DNA of 37,681 bases from an uncultured PS1 clade bacterium (GCA_938086805.1 CALKDH010000001.1:1-37681); one strand, 5' to 3'. Shown: positions 28,375 through 37,050, counted from the stretch's first letter. Notes: generated from the letters alone by a model not told the origin. Numbers and translations are program-made.

Positions 28375-29043
28375 ATGTATAAGAAATTGACCGCAGAGCT
28401 ACTTGGTACTTTTATTCTGGTATTCGCAGGAACTGGGGCGATCATGATTAATGATATTGCTCAAGCAATCGGCCATGTAGGCATAGCATTAACTTTTGGA
28501 TTCGTAATTGTAGCTTTGATCTATAGTTTTGCGCATGTTTCTGGGGCTCATTTCAACCCAGCGGTCACAATAGCATTTTGGTCGATGGGCGAATTCAATA
28601 AGAGAAATGTACTGCCCTATATTACAGCTCAAATAATTGGTGGCTTGTTAGCTAGTTTGTGTCTTTATTATCTGCTATCAGAAAATTTTACTGACGTATC
28701 TGAAGTAAGCTATTTGGGGGCAACGATTCCTAGTGGCTCTGTGTCACAATCTTTTGGATTTGAATTTATTCTGACCTTTATCTTGATGATTGTCATCTGT
28801 GCATCAGCTGTTCATGGAAAAGCTACAAAAGATTTTGCTGGCTTGGCAATTGGACTTACCGTTGGCCTTGAGTCAATGTTTGCTGGCCCAATAACAGGGG
28901 CAAGTATGAATCCTGCTAGGAGCATAGGGCCAGCAGTCATTAGCGGAAATCTTGAGCATCTGTGGTTATATATTGTTGCTACTATTCTTGGTGCTATATT
29001 GGCATCCATGGTTTTCTTGAAAGTTTTTAAATCTGATACATAA
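28375..29043 (+). CDS. MIP-family aquaporin, probably a permissive (AqpS-like) channel
   Basis: 222 aa, six membrane helices and both NPA half-helix motifs: HFNPAVT (Asn61) and SMNPARS (Asn179). Aligned without gaps to E. coli AqpZ over the second half, the selectivity filter reads Phe41, Ser167, Ala176, Arg182, against Phe43, His174, Thr183, Arg189 in water-specific AqpZ. The missing His suggests a wider pore that could pass glycerol-like or arsenite solutes. The following gene, 10 bases on, is arsC, an arrangement known from Sinorhizobium aqpS-arsC arsenic resistance. The substrate remains inference; plain water transport is the alternative. Confidence 0.85.
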   Translation: MYKKLTAELLGTFILVFAGTGAIMINDIAQAIGHVGIALTFGFVIVALIYSFAHVSGAHFNPAVTIAFWSMGEFNKRNVLPYITAQIIGGLLASLCLYYLLSENFTDVSEVSYLGATIPSGSVSQSFGFEFILTFILMIVICASAVHGKATKDFAGLAIGLTVGLESMFAGPITGASMNPARSIGPAVISGNLEHLWLYIVATILGAILASMVFLKVFKSDT

Positions 29044-29053
29044 GCTATTTTTT

Positions 29054-29467
29054 ATGATTAAAAAAGTTTTGATTCTATGCACTGGTAATAGTTGTCGGAG
29101 CATCATTGCAGAGGCACTAATTAACAATGAATTTAAAGGGAAAGTAGTGGCGTGCTCAAGCGGAGTTTCCGCCAGTGGAATGGTTAATCCAAATGCGAAA
29201 AAAATTCTCCAGTTAAACAACATTTGGAGTGACGAATACCATTCCAAGGTGATAGAGTCTGTAATGCACCTATCATTTGATTTAGTAATTACAGTTTGTG
29301 AGAATGCAAGTCAAACTTGCCCAGTATTTCCTGGCAATACTCCAGTTACCCATATGGGTTTTGATGATCCAGATGGCAAAAGTTTTGAGTCGTTTGAACT
29401 TTGCTTCAATCAGATTAAAGAAAACTTATTGCCCTTTATCAAGACTTATTTTGATGATGTTAATTGA
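29054..29467 (+). CDS. arsC: Arsenate reductase, thioredoxin-coupled (low-MW phosphatase fold)
   Basis: 137 aa. The P-loop CTGNSCRS gives Cys9 and Cys14, and VCENASQTCPVFPG supplies Cys82 and Cys89. These match the Cys10/Cys82/Cys89 relay of the S. aureus-type ArsC, which reduces arsenate to arsenite and is recycled by thioredoxin. The catalytic Asp is probably in FDDPDG. A plain low-molecular-weight tyrosine phosphatase would lack the second Cys pair. It follows the aquaporin by 10 bases and precedes the PiT phosphate transport genes. No arsR or arsB/acr3 gene is in the window. Confidence 0.88.
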   Translation: MIKKVLILCTGNSCRSIIAEALINNEFKGKVVACSSGVSASGMVNPNAKKILQLNNIWSDEYHSKVIESVMHLSFDLVITVCENASQTCPVFPGNTPVTHMGFDDPDGKSFESFELCFNQIKENLLPFIKTYFDDVN

Positions 29468-29511
29468 TGCAATAAAAATATTCAACCATTCTCAATCTAA
29501 GTGGTTATATT

Positions 29512-29535
29512 AAGCCTAATTTAATAGGTTTTTTT
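29512..29535 (+). terminator. Intrinsic terminator after arsC
   Basis: AAGCCTA pairs with TAGGTTT (7 bp, one G-U) around ATTTAA, running into a run of T residues. The stem is AT-rich and of medium strength. It separates the aquaporin-arsC unit from the phosphate transport unit. Confidence 0.6.
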
Positions 29536-29619
29536 GGTAAGATGTGATGGAAGACATGAATTAAATTCAATTGATTTAGATTTATTACAAATAATTACAC
29601 ACAATCAATTTACAACTTC

Positions 29620-29625
29620 TATAAT
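29620..29625 (+). promoter_or_regulatory. -10 box for the DUF47-PiT unit
   Basis: TATAAT about 80 bases before the DUF47 gene. No clear -35 and no Pho box (CTGTCAT direct repeats) are seen. Confidence 0.5.
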
Positions 29626-29629
29626 GCGC

Positions 29630-29654
29630 ATTTTTATCGTTATTTGATAAAAAT
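29630..29654 (+). promoter_or_regulatory. Inverted repeat in the leader of the DUF47-PiT unit
   Basis: ATTTTTATC and GATAAAAAT form a perfect 9-base inverted repeat around GTTATTT. It begins 5 bases after the -10 box, so it overlaps the expected transcription start. It could be an operator or an AT-rich 5' RNA hairpin. Confidence 0.4.
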
Positions 29655-29705
29655 TTTGTTTTTAGTTCCATTACCTTTTTTAACTATTAGGAGTAGTTTA
29701 GAGTT

Positions 29706-30386
29706 ATGAATCGAAAAGACAACATCACAAGTTTATTCGGCAAATCGCCAATAAGTCCACTTCAGAAGCATATGAAACAAGCACACTCATGCCTCAAAGA
29801 GTTTCGTGTATTTGCTAAGGCCGCTAATTCTCAAGATTGGGAAAAGGCTCAAATAGCGCATATCTCTATCGGTAAAAAAGAGCAAAAAGCAGACGTTCTT
29901 AAGAAAAAATTAAGAATGAATCTGCCTAGCACATTTATGATGCCTTTTTCTAGAAGGGATTTGTTAGATGTTCTCTTAATCCAGGATTCGATTGCTAACA
30001 TTACAAAAGACTTGGCAGGTTTGATGATGTCAAGAAAAATGGTTTTTCCAAAAGAATTTGCGAATGATTTTTTAGATCTGTCGAAGTTATGTATCAAAAC
30101 TTCAGCTGCTGCATTGGATGCTATTAATGAGTTAGATGAGCTTTTAGAGACTGCATTTAGTAGTCGAGAGCGCAAAATTGTTGACACAATGATTAAAAAG
30201 GTTAATGAATTGGAGCATGAAACAGATGTTGCTCAAGAGTTAATAAGGAACAAGCTCTACTTGCTTGAGGCGTCATTACCTCCTGTCGATGTAATGTTTT
30301 ATTATCGGGCCATTGAGTGGCTTGGTGAGACTGCAGATGCTGCTCAAAAGGTAGGTTCGCGTTTCGAAGTTATGTTAACTAAATAG
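29706..30386 (+). CDS. DUF47 (TIGR00153) PhoU-like protein, PiT partner
   Basis: 226 aa, almost entirely alpha-helical by composition, without membrane segments. It resembles the DUF47 family, distant PhoU relatives that usually lie next to PiT phosphate transporters and are thought to regulate them. Helical segments rich in Glu and Asp (such as ELEHETDVAQEL) could bind metal as in PhoU. An AGGAG precedes the ATG at a rather long spacing. The PiT gene starts 9 bases after the stop with its own AGGAGC, so the two are co-transcribed. Biochemical function of the family is not settled. Confidence 0.87.
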   Translation: MNRKDNITSLFGKSPISPLQKHMKQAHSCLKEFRVFAKAANSQDWEKAQIAHISIGKKEQKADVLKKKLRMNLPSTFMMPFSRRDLLDVLLIQDSIANITKDLAGLMMSRKMVFPKEFANDFLDLSKLCIKTSAAALDAINELDELLETAFSSRERKIVDTMIKKVNELEHETDVAQELIRNKLYLLEASLPPVDVMFYYRAIEWLGETADAAQKVGSRFEVMLTK

Positions 30387-30395
30387 GAGCGCATC

Positions 30396-31676
30396 ATGGA
30401 AATCATCATTCAAAACAGTGATATTCTTATCATGTTGGCCATTGGATTTGGTCTGTTTATGGCATGGGGTATTGGTGCAAACGATGTAGCCAATGCAATG
30501 GGCACTTCGGTTGGCTCAGGCGCTATAACATTTAGGCAGGCAGTCATTATTGCCGTTATTTTTGAGTTCGCCGGTGCTGTCTTGGCTGGTGGAGAGGTCA
30601 CAGCTACAGTTCGCAAGGGCATCCTTGATGCTGGAGCATTTACATCCAATCCAGAGTTATTAGTCTATGGAATGCTTGCATCACTCTTAGCAGCTGCAAC
30701 ATGGCTTTTAATTGCGTCATCATTAGGCTGGCCAGTCTCAACCACTCATTCAATTGTTGGTGCAATTGTTGGGTTTGGAGCAGTTGGAGTCGGCATAGAA
30801 GCGGTCTCATGGGACAAAGTGTATGCCATTATTGCAAGTTGGGTAGTCTCCCCCCTAATTGCAGGAACAATGGCAATCATTATTTTTAAAAGCCTACAGC
30901 GTCTTGTAATTGATACTGAAAATCCTTTAGAAAATGCAAAAAAATACCTGCCTTTTTATGTCTTTTTTGTGGGTTTTGTGCTCTCTTTGGTAACGCTTTT
31001 AAAAGGGCTTAAACATGTTGATTCATTGAAACATCTCGGTAAAGATTTGCCTACAAGCATGATGATAGCGACTTTAGTTGGAATACTGGCAGCTATTATT
31101 GCTGCAATCATAATTAGGCGCATTAAAACTAATCCTGAAGATGATAATGAGTTTTCCTATGCGAATATGGAGAAATTATTTGGTGGATTGATGGTGATTA
31201 CAGCCTGCTCAATGGCTTTTGCACATGGTTCAAATGACGTTGCAAATGCTATTGGACCGTTAGCTGCAGTCTATAGTATTGTAGAGTCAGGTGGTCAAAT
31301 CGTTTCAAAGAGTGCGCTACCCTCTTGGATCCTGCTTGTAGGGGGCGGAGGTATAGTCTTTGGCCTTGCAACTTTTGGATTCAGGGTGATGCGAACTATA
31401 GGTAAAAATATTACTGAACTTACCCCAAGCCGTGGATTTTCTGCAGAACTCGCTGCAGCAACAACTGTTGTATTTGCCTCCTATACAGGTCTTCCAGTTT
31501 CAACAACCCAGGTGCTTGTTGGCGCTGTTCTTGGAGTAGGTATTGCCAGAGGTGTGGCATCACTAAACTTGAGAGTTATTAATAGAATATTTCTCTCTTG
31601 GCTTATTACGTTGCCAGCTGGAGCAATAATGTCGATTCTGTTTTTCTTCACACTTAAGGGTATTTTTAGTGCCTAG
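30396..31676 (+). CDS. pit: PiT-family inorganic phosphate transporter
   Basis: 426 aa membrane protein with about 10-11 helices. Both inverted-repeat signatures of the PiT family are present: GANDVANAMGTSVGSGAI in the N-terminal half and HGSNDVANAIGPLAAVY in the C-terminal half. These proteins carry metal-phosphate or sodium-phosphate symport, and also take in arsenate. Position directly after the DUF47 gene and near arsC fits that. Coupling ion cannot be read from the sequence. The symbol follows general family use. Confidence 0.92.
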   Translation: MEIIIQNSDILIMLAIGFGLFMAWGIGANDVANAMGTSVGSGAITFRQAVIIAVIFEFAGAVLAGGEVTATVRKGILDAGAFTSNPELLVYGMLASLLAAATWLLIASSLGWPVSTTHSIVGAIVGFGAVGVGIEAVSWDKVYAIIASWVVSPLIAGTMAIIIFKSLQRLVIDTENPLENAKKYLPFYVFFVGFVLSLVTLLKGLKHVDSLKHLGKDLPTSMMIATLVGILAAIIAAIIIRRIKTNPEDDNEFSYANMEKLFGGLMVITACSMAFAHGSNDVANAIGPLAAVYSIVESGGQIVSKSALPSWILLVGGGGIVFGLATFGFRVMRTIGKNITELTPSRGFSAELAAATTVVFASYTGLPVSTTQVLVGAVLGVGIARGVASLNLRVINRIFLSWLITLPAGAIMSILFFFTLKGIFSA

Positions 31677-31680
31677 AGCG

Positions 31681-31686
31681 TATAAT
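31681..31686 (+). promoter_or_regulatory. -10 box for ibaG
   Basis: TATAAT 4 bases after the pit stop and 28 bases before the ibaG ATG, in a GCGTATAATT context like that before mnmG. Confidence 0.5.
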
Positions 31687-31714
31687 TCGATGATCATTTT
31701 ATTTAAATAAGACT

Positions 31715-31942
31715 ATGACATTAGAAGAGGTGCAAGCAAAACTAGAGAATGGAATAGAAGGCTCCGAAGTCGTAATGGAGGGTGATGGCTGTAACTGCTC
31801 AGCAGTCATTGTCTCCTCAGCATTTGATGGTTTATCTTTGCTGCAAAGGCAGAGGCTAGTTTTGGGCTTGGTTAAGGAAGAAATAAAGAGTGGAGAGCTT
31901 CACGCTTTGAGTGTCAAAACATTTACCCCAGATGAGAGATAG
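31715..31942 (+). CDS. ibaG: BolA-family protein IbaG
   Basis: 75 aa, slightly shorter than E. coli IbaG (89 aa). BolA-type proteins bind monothiol glutaredoxins and [2Fe-2S] clusters and act in iron-sulfur trafficking. The core GDGCNCSAVIV, SSAFDGLSLLQRQRLV and HALSVKTFTPDE follow the IbaG pattern. The CNC pair stands near where other members have a His or Cys ligand. The TAG stop is followed after 2 bases by the rpmE -10 box. Confidence 0.85.
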   Translation: MTLEEVQAKLENGIEGSEVVMEGDGCNCSAVIVSSAFDGLSLLQRQRLVLGLVKEEIKSGELHALSVKTFTPDER

Positions 31943-31950
31943 TATATAAT
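31922..31950 (+). promoter_or_regulatory. rpmE promoter
   Basis: TTTACC at 31922-31927 and TATAAT at 31945-31950 with a 17-base spacer. The -35 lies inside the end of ibaG. Start near 31957 leaves a leader of about 29 nt. Confidence 0.65.
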
Positions 31951-31985
31951 TCACTCCTTTTTTAGAAACTTGAAGATATAACGTT

Positions 31986-32198
31986 ATGCAAACAGATATT
32001 CATCCTTCATACCAAACTATTAAAGTTGTGTGCAGTTGCGGAAACTCATTCGAGACACGCTCAACTTCAAGTAAAGACGAAATACATCTTGATGTTTGTT
32101 CAAGCTGCCATCCATTCTATACGGGAAAGCAAAAAATTATGGACACTGCTGGCCGTGTTGAAAAGTTCAAGTCACGTTACGGCGCTTTCAAACGTTAA
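31986..32198 (+). CDS. rpmE: 50S ribosomal protein L31 (zinc-binding form)
   Basis: 70 aa, exactly the usual length. It carries the four zinc ligands of the C+ paralog: Cys16 and Cys18 in VVCSCGN, Cys37 and Cys40 in [15 protein letters not shown]. It ends [11 protein letters not shown], also typical. In many bacteria this form is replaced by a Cys-less copy under zinc starvation; that paralog is not in the window. Single-gene transcript with clear promoter and terminator. Confidence 0.97.
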   Translation: MQTDIHPSYQTIKVVCSCGNSFETRSTSSKDEIHLDVCSSCHPFYTGKQKIMDTAGRVEKFKSRYGAFKR

Positions 32199-32218
32199 TT
32201 TCAAATTAAGGCACACTT

Positions 32219-32242
32219 AAAGCCACAAATGTGGCTTTTTTT
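32219..32242 (+). terminator. Intrinsic terminator after rpmE
   Basis: AAAGCCAC pairs with GTGGCTTT (8 bp) around AAAT, followed by further T residues. Confidence 0.9.
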
Positions 32243-32277
32243 GTGTCAGAAGGAAACTAAAGAATAAGTAATTAAAT

Positions 32278-32286
32278 TGATATAAT
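32278..32286 (+). promoter_or_regulatory. Extended -10 promoter for hemE
   Basis: TGATATAAT, a perfect TGnTATAAT extended -10, identical to the dapD box. The leader before the hemE ATG would be about 16 nt. Confidence 0.7.
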
Positions 32287-32308
32287 CAACTATTTTTGAG
32301 ACAACATA

Positions 32309-33349
32309 ATGGCATTTGACTACATTAATGCTTTACTGAAAAAAGAGGTAACTCGGACACCTATTTGGGTCATGAGGCAGGCAGGGAGATATTTGCCTGA
32401 ATACCGTGCTACAAGAAAAAAAGCGGGGGATTTTTTAACACTTTGTAAGTCAAGTGACTTGGCTTGCGAGGTGACACTTCAGCCTCTTGAGCGCTTTGAT
32501 TTAGATGCAGCTATTCTTTTTTCAGATATCTTAACGATTCCAGATGCAATGGGACTTGGACTTCACTTCGTAGAGGGAGAGGGTCCAAAGTTCACTAATC
32601 CCCTCAACACGCTTCAAGACATTGAAAATCTGAAAAAACCAGATGTGTCTCAAGAGCTCTCTTATGTTAGTGAAGCCGTCTCTGTTATTAAAAAAAATCT
32701 GAAGGGTAGAGTCCCACTCATAGGTTTTACCGGGAGCCCCTGGACCTTAGCTACTTACATGATTGAGGGTGGATCCAGTAAGACTTTTTCAAAAGTTAAA
32801 GGTCTGATGTATGAGAATCCAAAGCATATGCATCAGCTTCTCGATGTGCTTGCTGATACTATTATTGATTATCTAAATTCTCAAATTGAATCTGGTGCTG
32901 ATTCCGTTATGATTTTTGATACCTGGGGTGGCCTTTTAAATAAAGAGAGTTATGAAAACTTTTCACTAAGGTATATGTCAAAAATTGTTGATGGAATTAC
33001 TCGAGAATACGAAGGAAAGATAATTCCAGTTACGCTCTTTACAAAAGGTGGCTCGGCTTGGCTTGAGCAAATTGCAGATACTGGCTGTGATGCGATTGGC
33101 ATTGACTGGACCATTGAGATAGGCGAAGCAGAGAGAAGGGTGGGTGGTCAGGTTGCACTTCAGGGTAACCTCGATCCGTCAGTACTCTTCGCATCACAAG
33201 AGGTAATAAAAACTGAAGTGAATAAAATCCTAGGGCAGTTCAAAGGCTCAACTGGGCATGTATTTAATTTAGGCCATGGAATTACACCCGAGGTTAATCC
33301 AGAGAGTATGAAATTCTTAGTTGATGCAGTGCATTCATATTCAAAATAA
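32309..33349 (+). CDS. hemE: Uroporphyrinogen decarboxylase
   Basis: 346 aa (E. coli 354 aa). It removes four carboxyl groups from uroporphyrinogen III to give coproporphyrinogen III in heme synthesis; cytosolic, cofactor-free. The family signature [14 protein letters not shown] near 20-33 and the catalytic Asp in [14 protein letters not shown] are visible, as are [17 protein letters not shown] and the C-terminal [14 protein letters not shown]. It has its own extended -10 promoter and is followed by a separate promoter for trpA. Confidence 0.97.
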   Translation: MAFDYINALLKKEVTRTPIWVMRQAGRYLPEYRATRKKAGDFLTLCKSSDLACEVTLQPLERFDLDAAILFSDILTIPDAMGLGLHFVEGEGPKFTNPLNTLQDIENLKKPDVSQELSYVSEAVSVIKKNLKGRVPLIGFTGSPWTLATYMIEGGSSKTFSKVKGLMYENPKHMHQLLDVLADTIIDYLNSQIESGADSVMIFDTWGGLLNKESYENFSLRYMSKIVDGITREYEGKIIPVTLFTKGGSAWLEQIADTGCDAIGIDWTIEIGEAERRVGGQVALQGNLDPSVLFASQEVIKTEVNKILGQFKGSTGHVFNLGHGITPEVNPESMKFLVDAVHSYSK

Positions 33350-33362
33350 AAAATCAGTTAAA

Positions 33363-33390
33363 TTGAGATCTAGTTGCACTATGTTAAAAT
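33363..33390 (+). promoter_or_regulatory. trpA promoter
   Basis: TTGAGA at 33363-33368 and TAAAAT at 33385-33390 with a 16-base spacer, 26 bases before the trpA ATG. No leader peptide or attenuator fits in the short gap. Confidence 0.55.
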
Positions 33391-33416
33391 TAATTTAAAT
33401 AAAAAGAAATAATACT

Positions 33417-34217
33417 ATGTCACGAATTTATGATATTTTTAAAAAACTTGATGAAGCTGATCAAACAGCCTTTATTCCCTTCATCACTGCGGGAGATGGT
33501 GGTTTAGATAATTGTGAGGCACTTGTTTTTACCTTGGCCGATAGCGGTGCTGATATTATTGAATTAGGAATGCCGTTTTCTGACCCAATGGCTGATGGGC
33601 CAGTGATTGCAAAATCTCATGAAAGAGCCGTGGCTGATGGCATTGATCTCAATGATGTTTTTGCCATTGTTGAAAGATTTAGAGAGCATAATCAGACTAC
33701 CGGTATTGTCTTAATGGGCTATACCAATCCAATTGAAGTTTACGGGTTTAAAGATTTTGCAGCCAGAGCTGATGAAGCTGGTGTGGATGGAATTCTGGTT
33801 GTTGATATGCCACCTGAAGAGGTGGCAGATCTCAAAAAAGAACTTGATGAATTTAACATTGATTTAATTTTTTTAGTGGCGCCAACAACAACAGATGAGC
33901 GTTTAAAGCTGATTTCAAAGATCGCAAGTGGATACATTTATTATGTTTCACTGAAGGGAGTTACAGGTGCTGGTAATTTAGATGTTGACTCTGTTAACTT
34001 CCACTTAAAAAGAATGAGAAACTACATCCAGCTCCCTGTTGGGGTTGGCTTTGGAATTAAAGATGCTGAAACAGCTAAGCAAGTTGGAGAAAATGCAGAT
34101 GCTGTGATTGTTGGAAGTGCTCTGGTTTCAATCGTTGAGGAGCTGTCTTCTGATAAAGATAGAATGGTCACTAAGGTTGGGAATCTAGCTAAAGAGATCT
34201 CTAACGCAATTACATAA
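33417..34217 (+). CDS. trpA: Tryptophan synthase alpha chain
   Basis: 266 aa (E. coli 268 aa). It splits indole-3-glycerol phosphate to indole and glyceraldehyde-3-phosphate within the alpha2beta2 complex. The catalytic acids are in ELGMPFSDPMADGP at Glu49 and Asp60, the same numbering as E. coli. FLVAPTTTDERL, GYIYYVSLKGVTGA and PVGVGFGI of the phosphate-binding end are present. trpB and trpF, which normally come just before it, are absent here; hemE stands in their place and a promoter is visible, so it must meet a beta chain encoded elsewhere. accD follows by 12 bases, the usual downstream neighbour. Confidence 0.96.
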   Translation: MSRIYDIFKKLDEADQTAFIPFITAGDGGLDNCEALVFTLADSGADIIELGMPFSDPMADGPVIAKSHERAVADGIDLNDVFAIVERFREHNQTTGIVLMGYTNPIEVYGFKDFAARADEAGVDGILVVDMPPEEVADLKKELDEFNIDLIFLVAPTTTDERLKLISKIASGYIYYVSLKGVTGAGNLDVDSVNFHLKRMRNYIQLPVGVGFGIKDAETAKQVGENADAVIVGSALVSIVEELSSDKDRMVTKVGNLAKEISNAIT

Positions 34218-34229
34218 ACAAGGTTAAGT

Positions 34230-35075
34230 ATGAGTTGGCTAGAAAAAATAATGCCATCAATTGGCAAGAATGCTAAAAAGAATATCCCCGAAGGCCTTTG
34301 GAGCAAGTGTCCTGAATGTAATCGAGTACTCTACCAAGAGGAGCTAGAGCGCCTACTCTATGTTTGTCCAAAGTGTAATCACCATTTAAGGATTTCTGCT
34401 AGAAAAAGACTCGAGAGTTTCCTCGATATGGAAAATCAAGTTGAGTTAGCCGCAAATGTTCAATCAACAGACCCCTTAAAATTTAAGGATCAAAAAAAAT
34501 ATAAGGACCGTTATCAGGACGCACAAAAATTTACAAAAGAAAAAGACGCTTTAGTTGTTAAAAGTGGTTTTTTGAAGGGATTACCAGTTGTCACAGCGGC
34601 CTTTGACTTTAGTTTTATGGGCGGTTCAATGGGATCAGTTGTAGGTGAGAAGTTTGTTAGGGCTGCTAATTCAGCTATAGAGAACAATCAACCTTTCATT
34701 TGTTTTTCTGCCAGCGGAGGAGCGCGCATGCAAGAAGGATTGTTTTCTTTGATGCAAATGTCTAAAACCTCTCTGGCTGTGAAACTATTGGCTGATAAAA
34801 AAATTCCTTTCATTTCTGTTTTAACAGACCCTACGATGGGTGGAGTCTCAGCAAGTCTTGCAATGCTTGGGGATATTCAGATTGCTGAACCTAATGCGAG
34901 AATTGGATTTGCTGGTGCAAGGGTGGTTGAGCAGACAGTTCGGGAGGAGCTTCCTGAGGGCTTTCAAAGGAGCGAATTTTTGCTTGAGAAGGGCGCTATT
35001 GATATGATTGTCCATCGTTCGGAATTAAGAAATAAAATTTTTCAATTGCTCTCAGCACTTCACACCCAATCATAG
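34230..35075 (+). CDS. accD: Acetyl-CoA carboxylase carboxyltransferase subunit beta
   Basis: 281 aa. It transfers the carboxyl group from carboxybiotin to acetyl-CoA, giving malonyl-CoA, together with AccA. The N-terminal zinc ribbon is Cys27, Cys30, Cys46 and Cys49 (KCPECN and VCPKCN), the same positions as in E. coli. The crotonase-type core carries [31 protein letters not shown] and [11 protein letters not shown]. The trpA-accD order is a common proteobacterial one. It is preceded by AAGG and is probably co-transcribed with trpA. Confidence 0.97.
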   Translation: MSWLEKIMPSIGKNAKKNIPEGLWSKCPECNRVLYQEELERLLYVCPKCNHHLRISARKRLESFLDMENQVELAANVQSTDPLKFKDQKKYKDRYQDAQKFTKEKDALVVKSGFLKGLPVVTAAFDFSFMGGSMGSVVGEKFVRAANSAIENNQPFICFSASGGARMQEGLFSLMQMSKTSLAVKLLADKKIPFISVLTDPTMGGVSASLAMLGDIQIAEPNARIGFAGARVVEQTVREELPEGFQRSEFLLEKGAIDMIVHRSELRNKIFQLLSALHTQS

Positions 35076-35100
35076 ATTTGTTTGACATTAAGTTTACATT

Positions 35101-36030
35101 TTGAAAATATACTTAGCTAATCCTAGGGGTTTTTGTGCTGGAGTCGACAGGGCCATAGAGATCGTTGAACGAGCGATTGAAAAACATGGCTCGCCTATTT
35201 ATGTCAGACATGAGGTTGTTCACAACAAGTATGTGGTTGATAATTTAAAGAATAAAGGCGCTATTTTTGTAGATGAAATTTCTGAAGTTCCAGAGGGAAG
35301 TGTTGTAATCTTCAGTGCACATGGGGTTTCACAGGCAGTTCGAAGAGAGGCTAGTAATACCTCAGCTATTATTTATGATGCAACCTGTCCGCTGGTTACT
35401 AAGGTGCATAAAGAGGTAATTCGTCGCCAAAAAAATAATCATCAAGTGATACTTATTGGTCACGCTGGCCATCCAGAAGTAGAGGGAACTCTAGGCCAGT
35501 CCATTGATTCACACAACATCACTTTAGTTGAATCGGCCAGTGACATTGAAGACTTAAATTTTAATCAAGAAAGAGATATTTCATACACTACTCAAACGAC
35601 CCTATCTGTTGATGATACAAAAGAGGTAATTGAGGTATTACAAGAAAAATTTCCTAACATACAGTCTCCAAAAAAGAGTGATATTTGCTATGCAACACAA
35701 AACCGTCAGGATTCAGTAAAAGAGGTCATGAAGCATTCGGAAATCCTCTTAGTGATTGGCTCAAAAAACTCTTCAAACTCAAATCGTCTTAAAGAAATTG
35801 CGGATAATCAGGGCAAGCCAGCCTACTTAATAGATAGCTCTGATGATATCAAGGATCAATGGTTAGAAAATATTGCATCAGTTGGAATTACAGCAGGCGC
35901 TTCAGCCCCGGAGATTTTGGTGCAAGAGGTGGTTAGTTTCTTGGCGTCCCAGGGAAGGCATGAGATTATAGAGGTAGATGGCGCAAAAGAATCTGTTAAT
36001 TTTCCTGTTCCTGCATCTTTAAAAAATTAA
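35101..36030 (+). CDS. ispH: 4-hydroxy-3-methylbut-2-enyl diphosphate reductase
   Basis: 309 aa iron-sulfur enzyme making IPP and DMAPP in the last step of the MEP isoprenoid pathway. The three cluster cysteines are intact: Cys12 in GFCAGVD, Cys96 in DATCPLV and Cys196 in DICYATQ. His41, His74, His124 and catalytic Glu126 are also present. The start is [19 protein letters not shown] begins exactly where the family does, a TAA lies in frame 12 bases upstream, and no ATG or GTG is available. No Shine-Dalgarno is visible, so translation may depend on upstream accD. Confidence 0.94.
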   Translation: MKIYLANPRGFCAGVDRAIEIVERAIEKHGSPIYVRHEVVHNKYVVDNLKNKGAIFVDEISEVPEGSVVIFSAHGVSQAVRREASNTSAIIYDATCPLVTKVHKEVIRRQKNNHQVILIGHAGHPEVEGTLGQSIDSHNITLVESASDIEDLNFNQERDISYTTQTTLSVDDTKEVIEVLQEKFPNIQSPKKSDICYATQNRQDSVKEVMKHSEILLVIGSKNSSNSNRLKEIADNQGKPAYLIDSSDDIKDQWLENIASVGITAGASAPEILVQEVVSFLASQGRHEIIEVDGAKESVNFPVPASLKN

Positions 36031-36048
36031 TTGATAGGAAATTAAACA

Positions 36049-37050
36049 ATGAAAAAATATAATATTTATGGAATGGGCGCTGCAATCGTAGATACTGAGG
36101 TTGTTGTGAGTGATGCCTTTATTAAAGAAAATGATATTGGTAAAGGGCTGATGACTTTGGTTGATGCAGAGAGACAAAAATATCTTTTAGACTCTCTTAC
36201 GACTCAGCGTGTACCTGTAAAGATGAGTTGTGGCGGTTCGGCTTGCAACTCCGTTGTTGCAGCAAGTATGTTCGGTTCAAGCACCTTCTTCTCTGGCAAG
36301 GTGGCTAATGATGATGTTGGTGACTTTTTTGTAAAAGACCTCAATAAATCTGGAGTTGATTTTCATCAGGTTGACCCATCAAGTGGAGTTACTGGAAAAT
36401 GCCTGGTCATGGTTACGCCAGATGCAGAAAGAACGATGAACACTAATTTGGGCGCGAGCCTCGAGCTGACATATCGTGAAGTTGATGAAGAAGCGCTAGC
36501 CAATTCACAGTGGCTATATATTGAAGGATATGTTGTGACTGATGATCAAAGAACTGCGGTTGCAAGGGATGCTATGAGGTTCGCAAAAGACAATGGCGTT
36601 AAGACTTCCCTAAGCCTTTCTGATCCTTTTGTTGTTGAGGTATTTGCAGATAATATTAAAACTATAATTGGAGATGATGGTCTTGACTTAATTTTTTGTA
36701 ATGGGGATGAAGCAAGAAGCTTTACTGATACTCATACTATTGAGGCAGCTGCAGAGGGCTTAAAAAAATATGCAAAGACTTTTGTGATTACTAGGGGTCC
36801 TGGAGGATCATTAGTATTTGATGGTGCTAATCTAATTCATACTGAAGGGGTTTTAGCAAGTGCAGTAGATACCAATGGCGCAGGAGATATGTTTGCTGGT
36901 GCATTCTTACATGCAATTACTCAGGGCAAGGACTTTTCTTGGGCCGCTGGCTTTGCTAATGCGGCATCTTCCCGAGTTGTTAGTCAGTTCGGACCTAGAA
37001 TTAATTCAATTGAATATATAAGCCTTAAACAACAATTTAAACTAAGTTAG
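36049..37050 (+). CDS. PfkB-family sugar/nucleoside kinase (adenosine kinase-like)
   Basis: 333 aa ribokinase-fold kinase. The N-terminal GMGAAIVDTEV and GGSACNSVVAASMFG match family substrate-binding regions, and the C-terminal PfkB signature DTNGAGDMFAGAF starts at residue 274, with the catalytic base Asp280. Length and pattern resemble bacterial adenosine kinase-like proteins, but ribokinase or another sugar kinase cannot be ruled out, so I give no symbol. It lies 18 bases after ispH with an AGGAAA Shine-Dalgarno and is likely co-transcribed with it. Confidence 0.88.
   Translation: MKKYNIYGMGAAIVDTEVVVSDAFIKENDIGKGLMTLVDAERQKYLLDSLTTQRVPVKMSCGGSACNSVVAASMFGSSTFFSGKVANDDVGDFFVKDLNKSGVDFHQVDPSSGVTGKCLVMVTPDAERTMNTNLGASLELTYREVDEEALANSQWLYIEGYVVTDDQRTAVARDAMRFAKDNGVKTSLSLSDPFVVEVFADNIKTIIGDDGLDLIFCNGDEARSFTDTHTIEAAAEGLKKYAKTFVITRGPGGSLVFDGANLIHTEGVLASAVDTNGAGDMFAGAFLHAITQGKDFSWAAGFANAASSRVVSQFGPRINSIEYISLKQQFKLS

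Noticed and set aside
29849-30187. 112-codon - strand ORF
   Set aside because: Antisense shadow of the DUF47 gene, which has family features and a proper Shine-Dalgarno.
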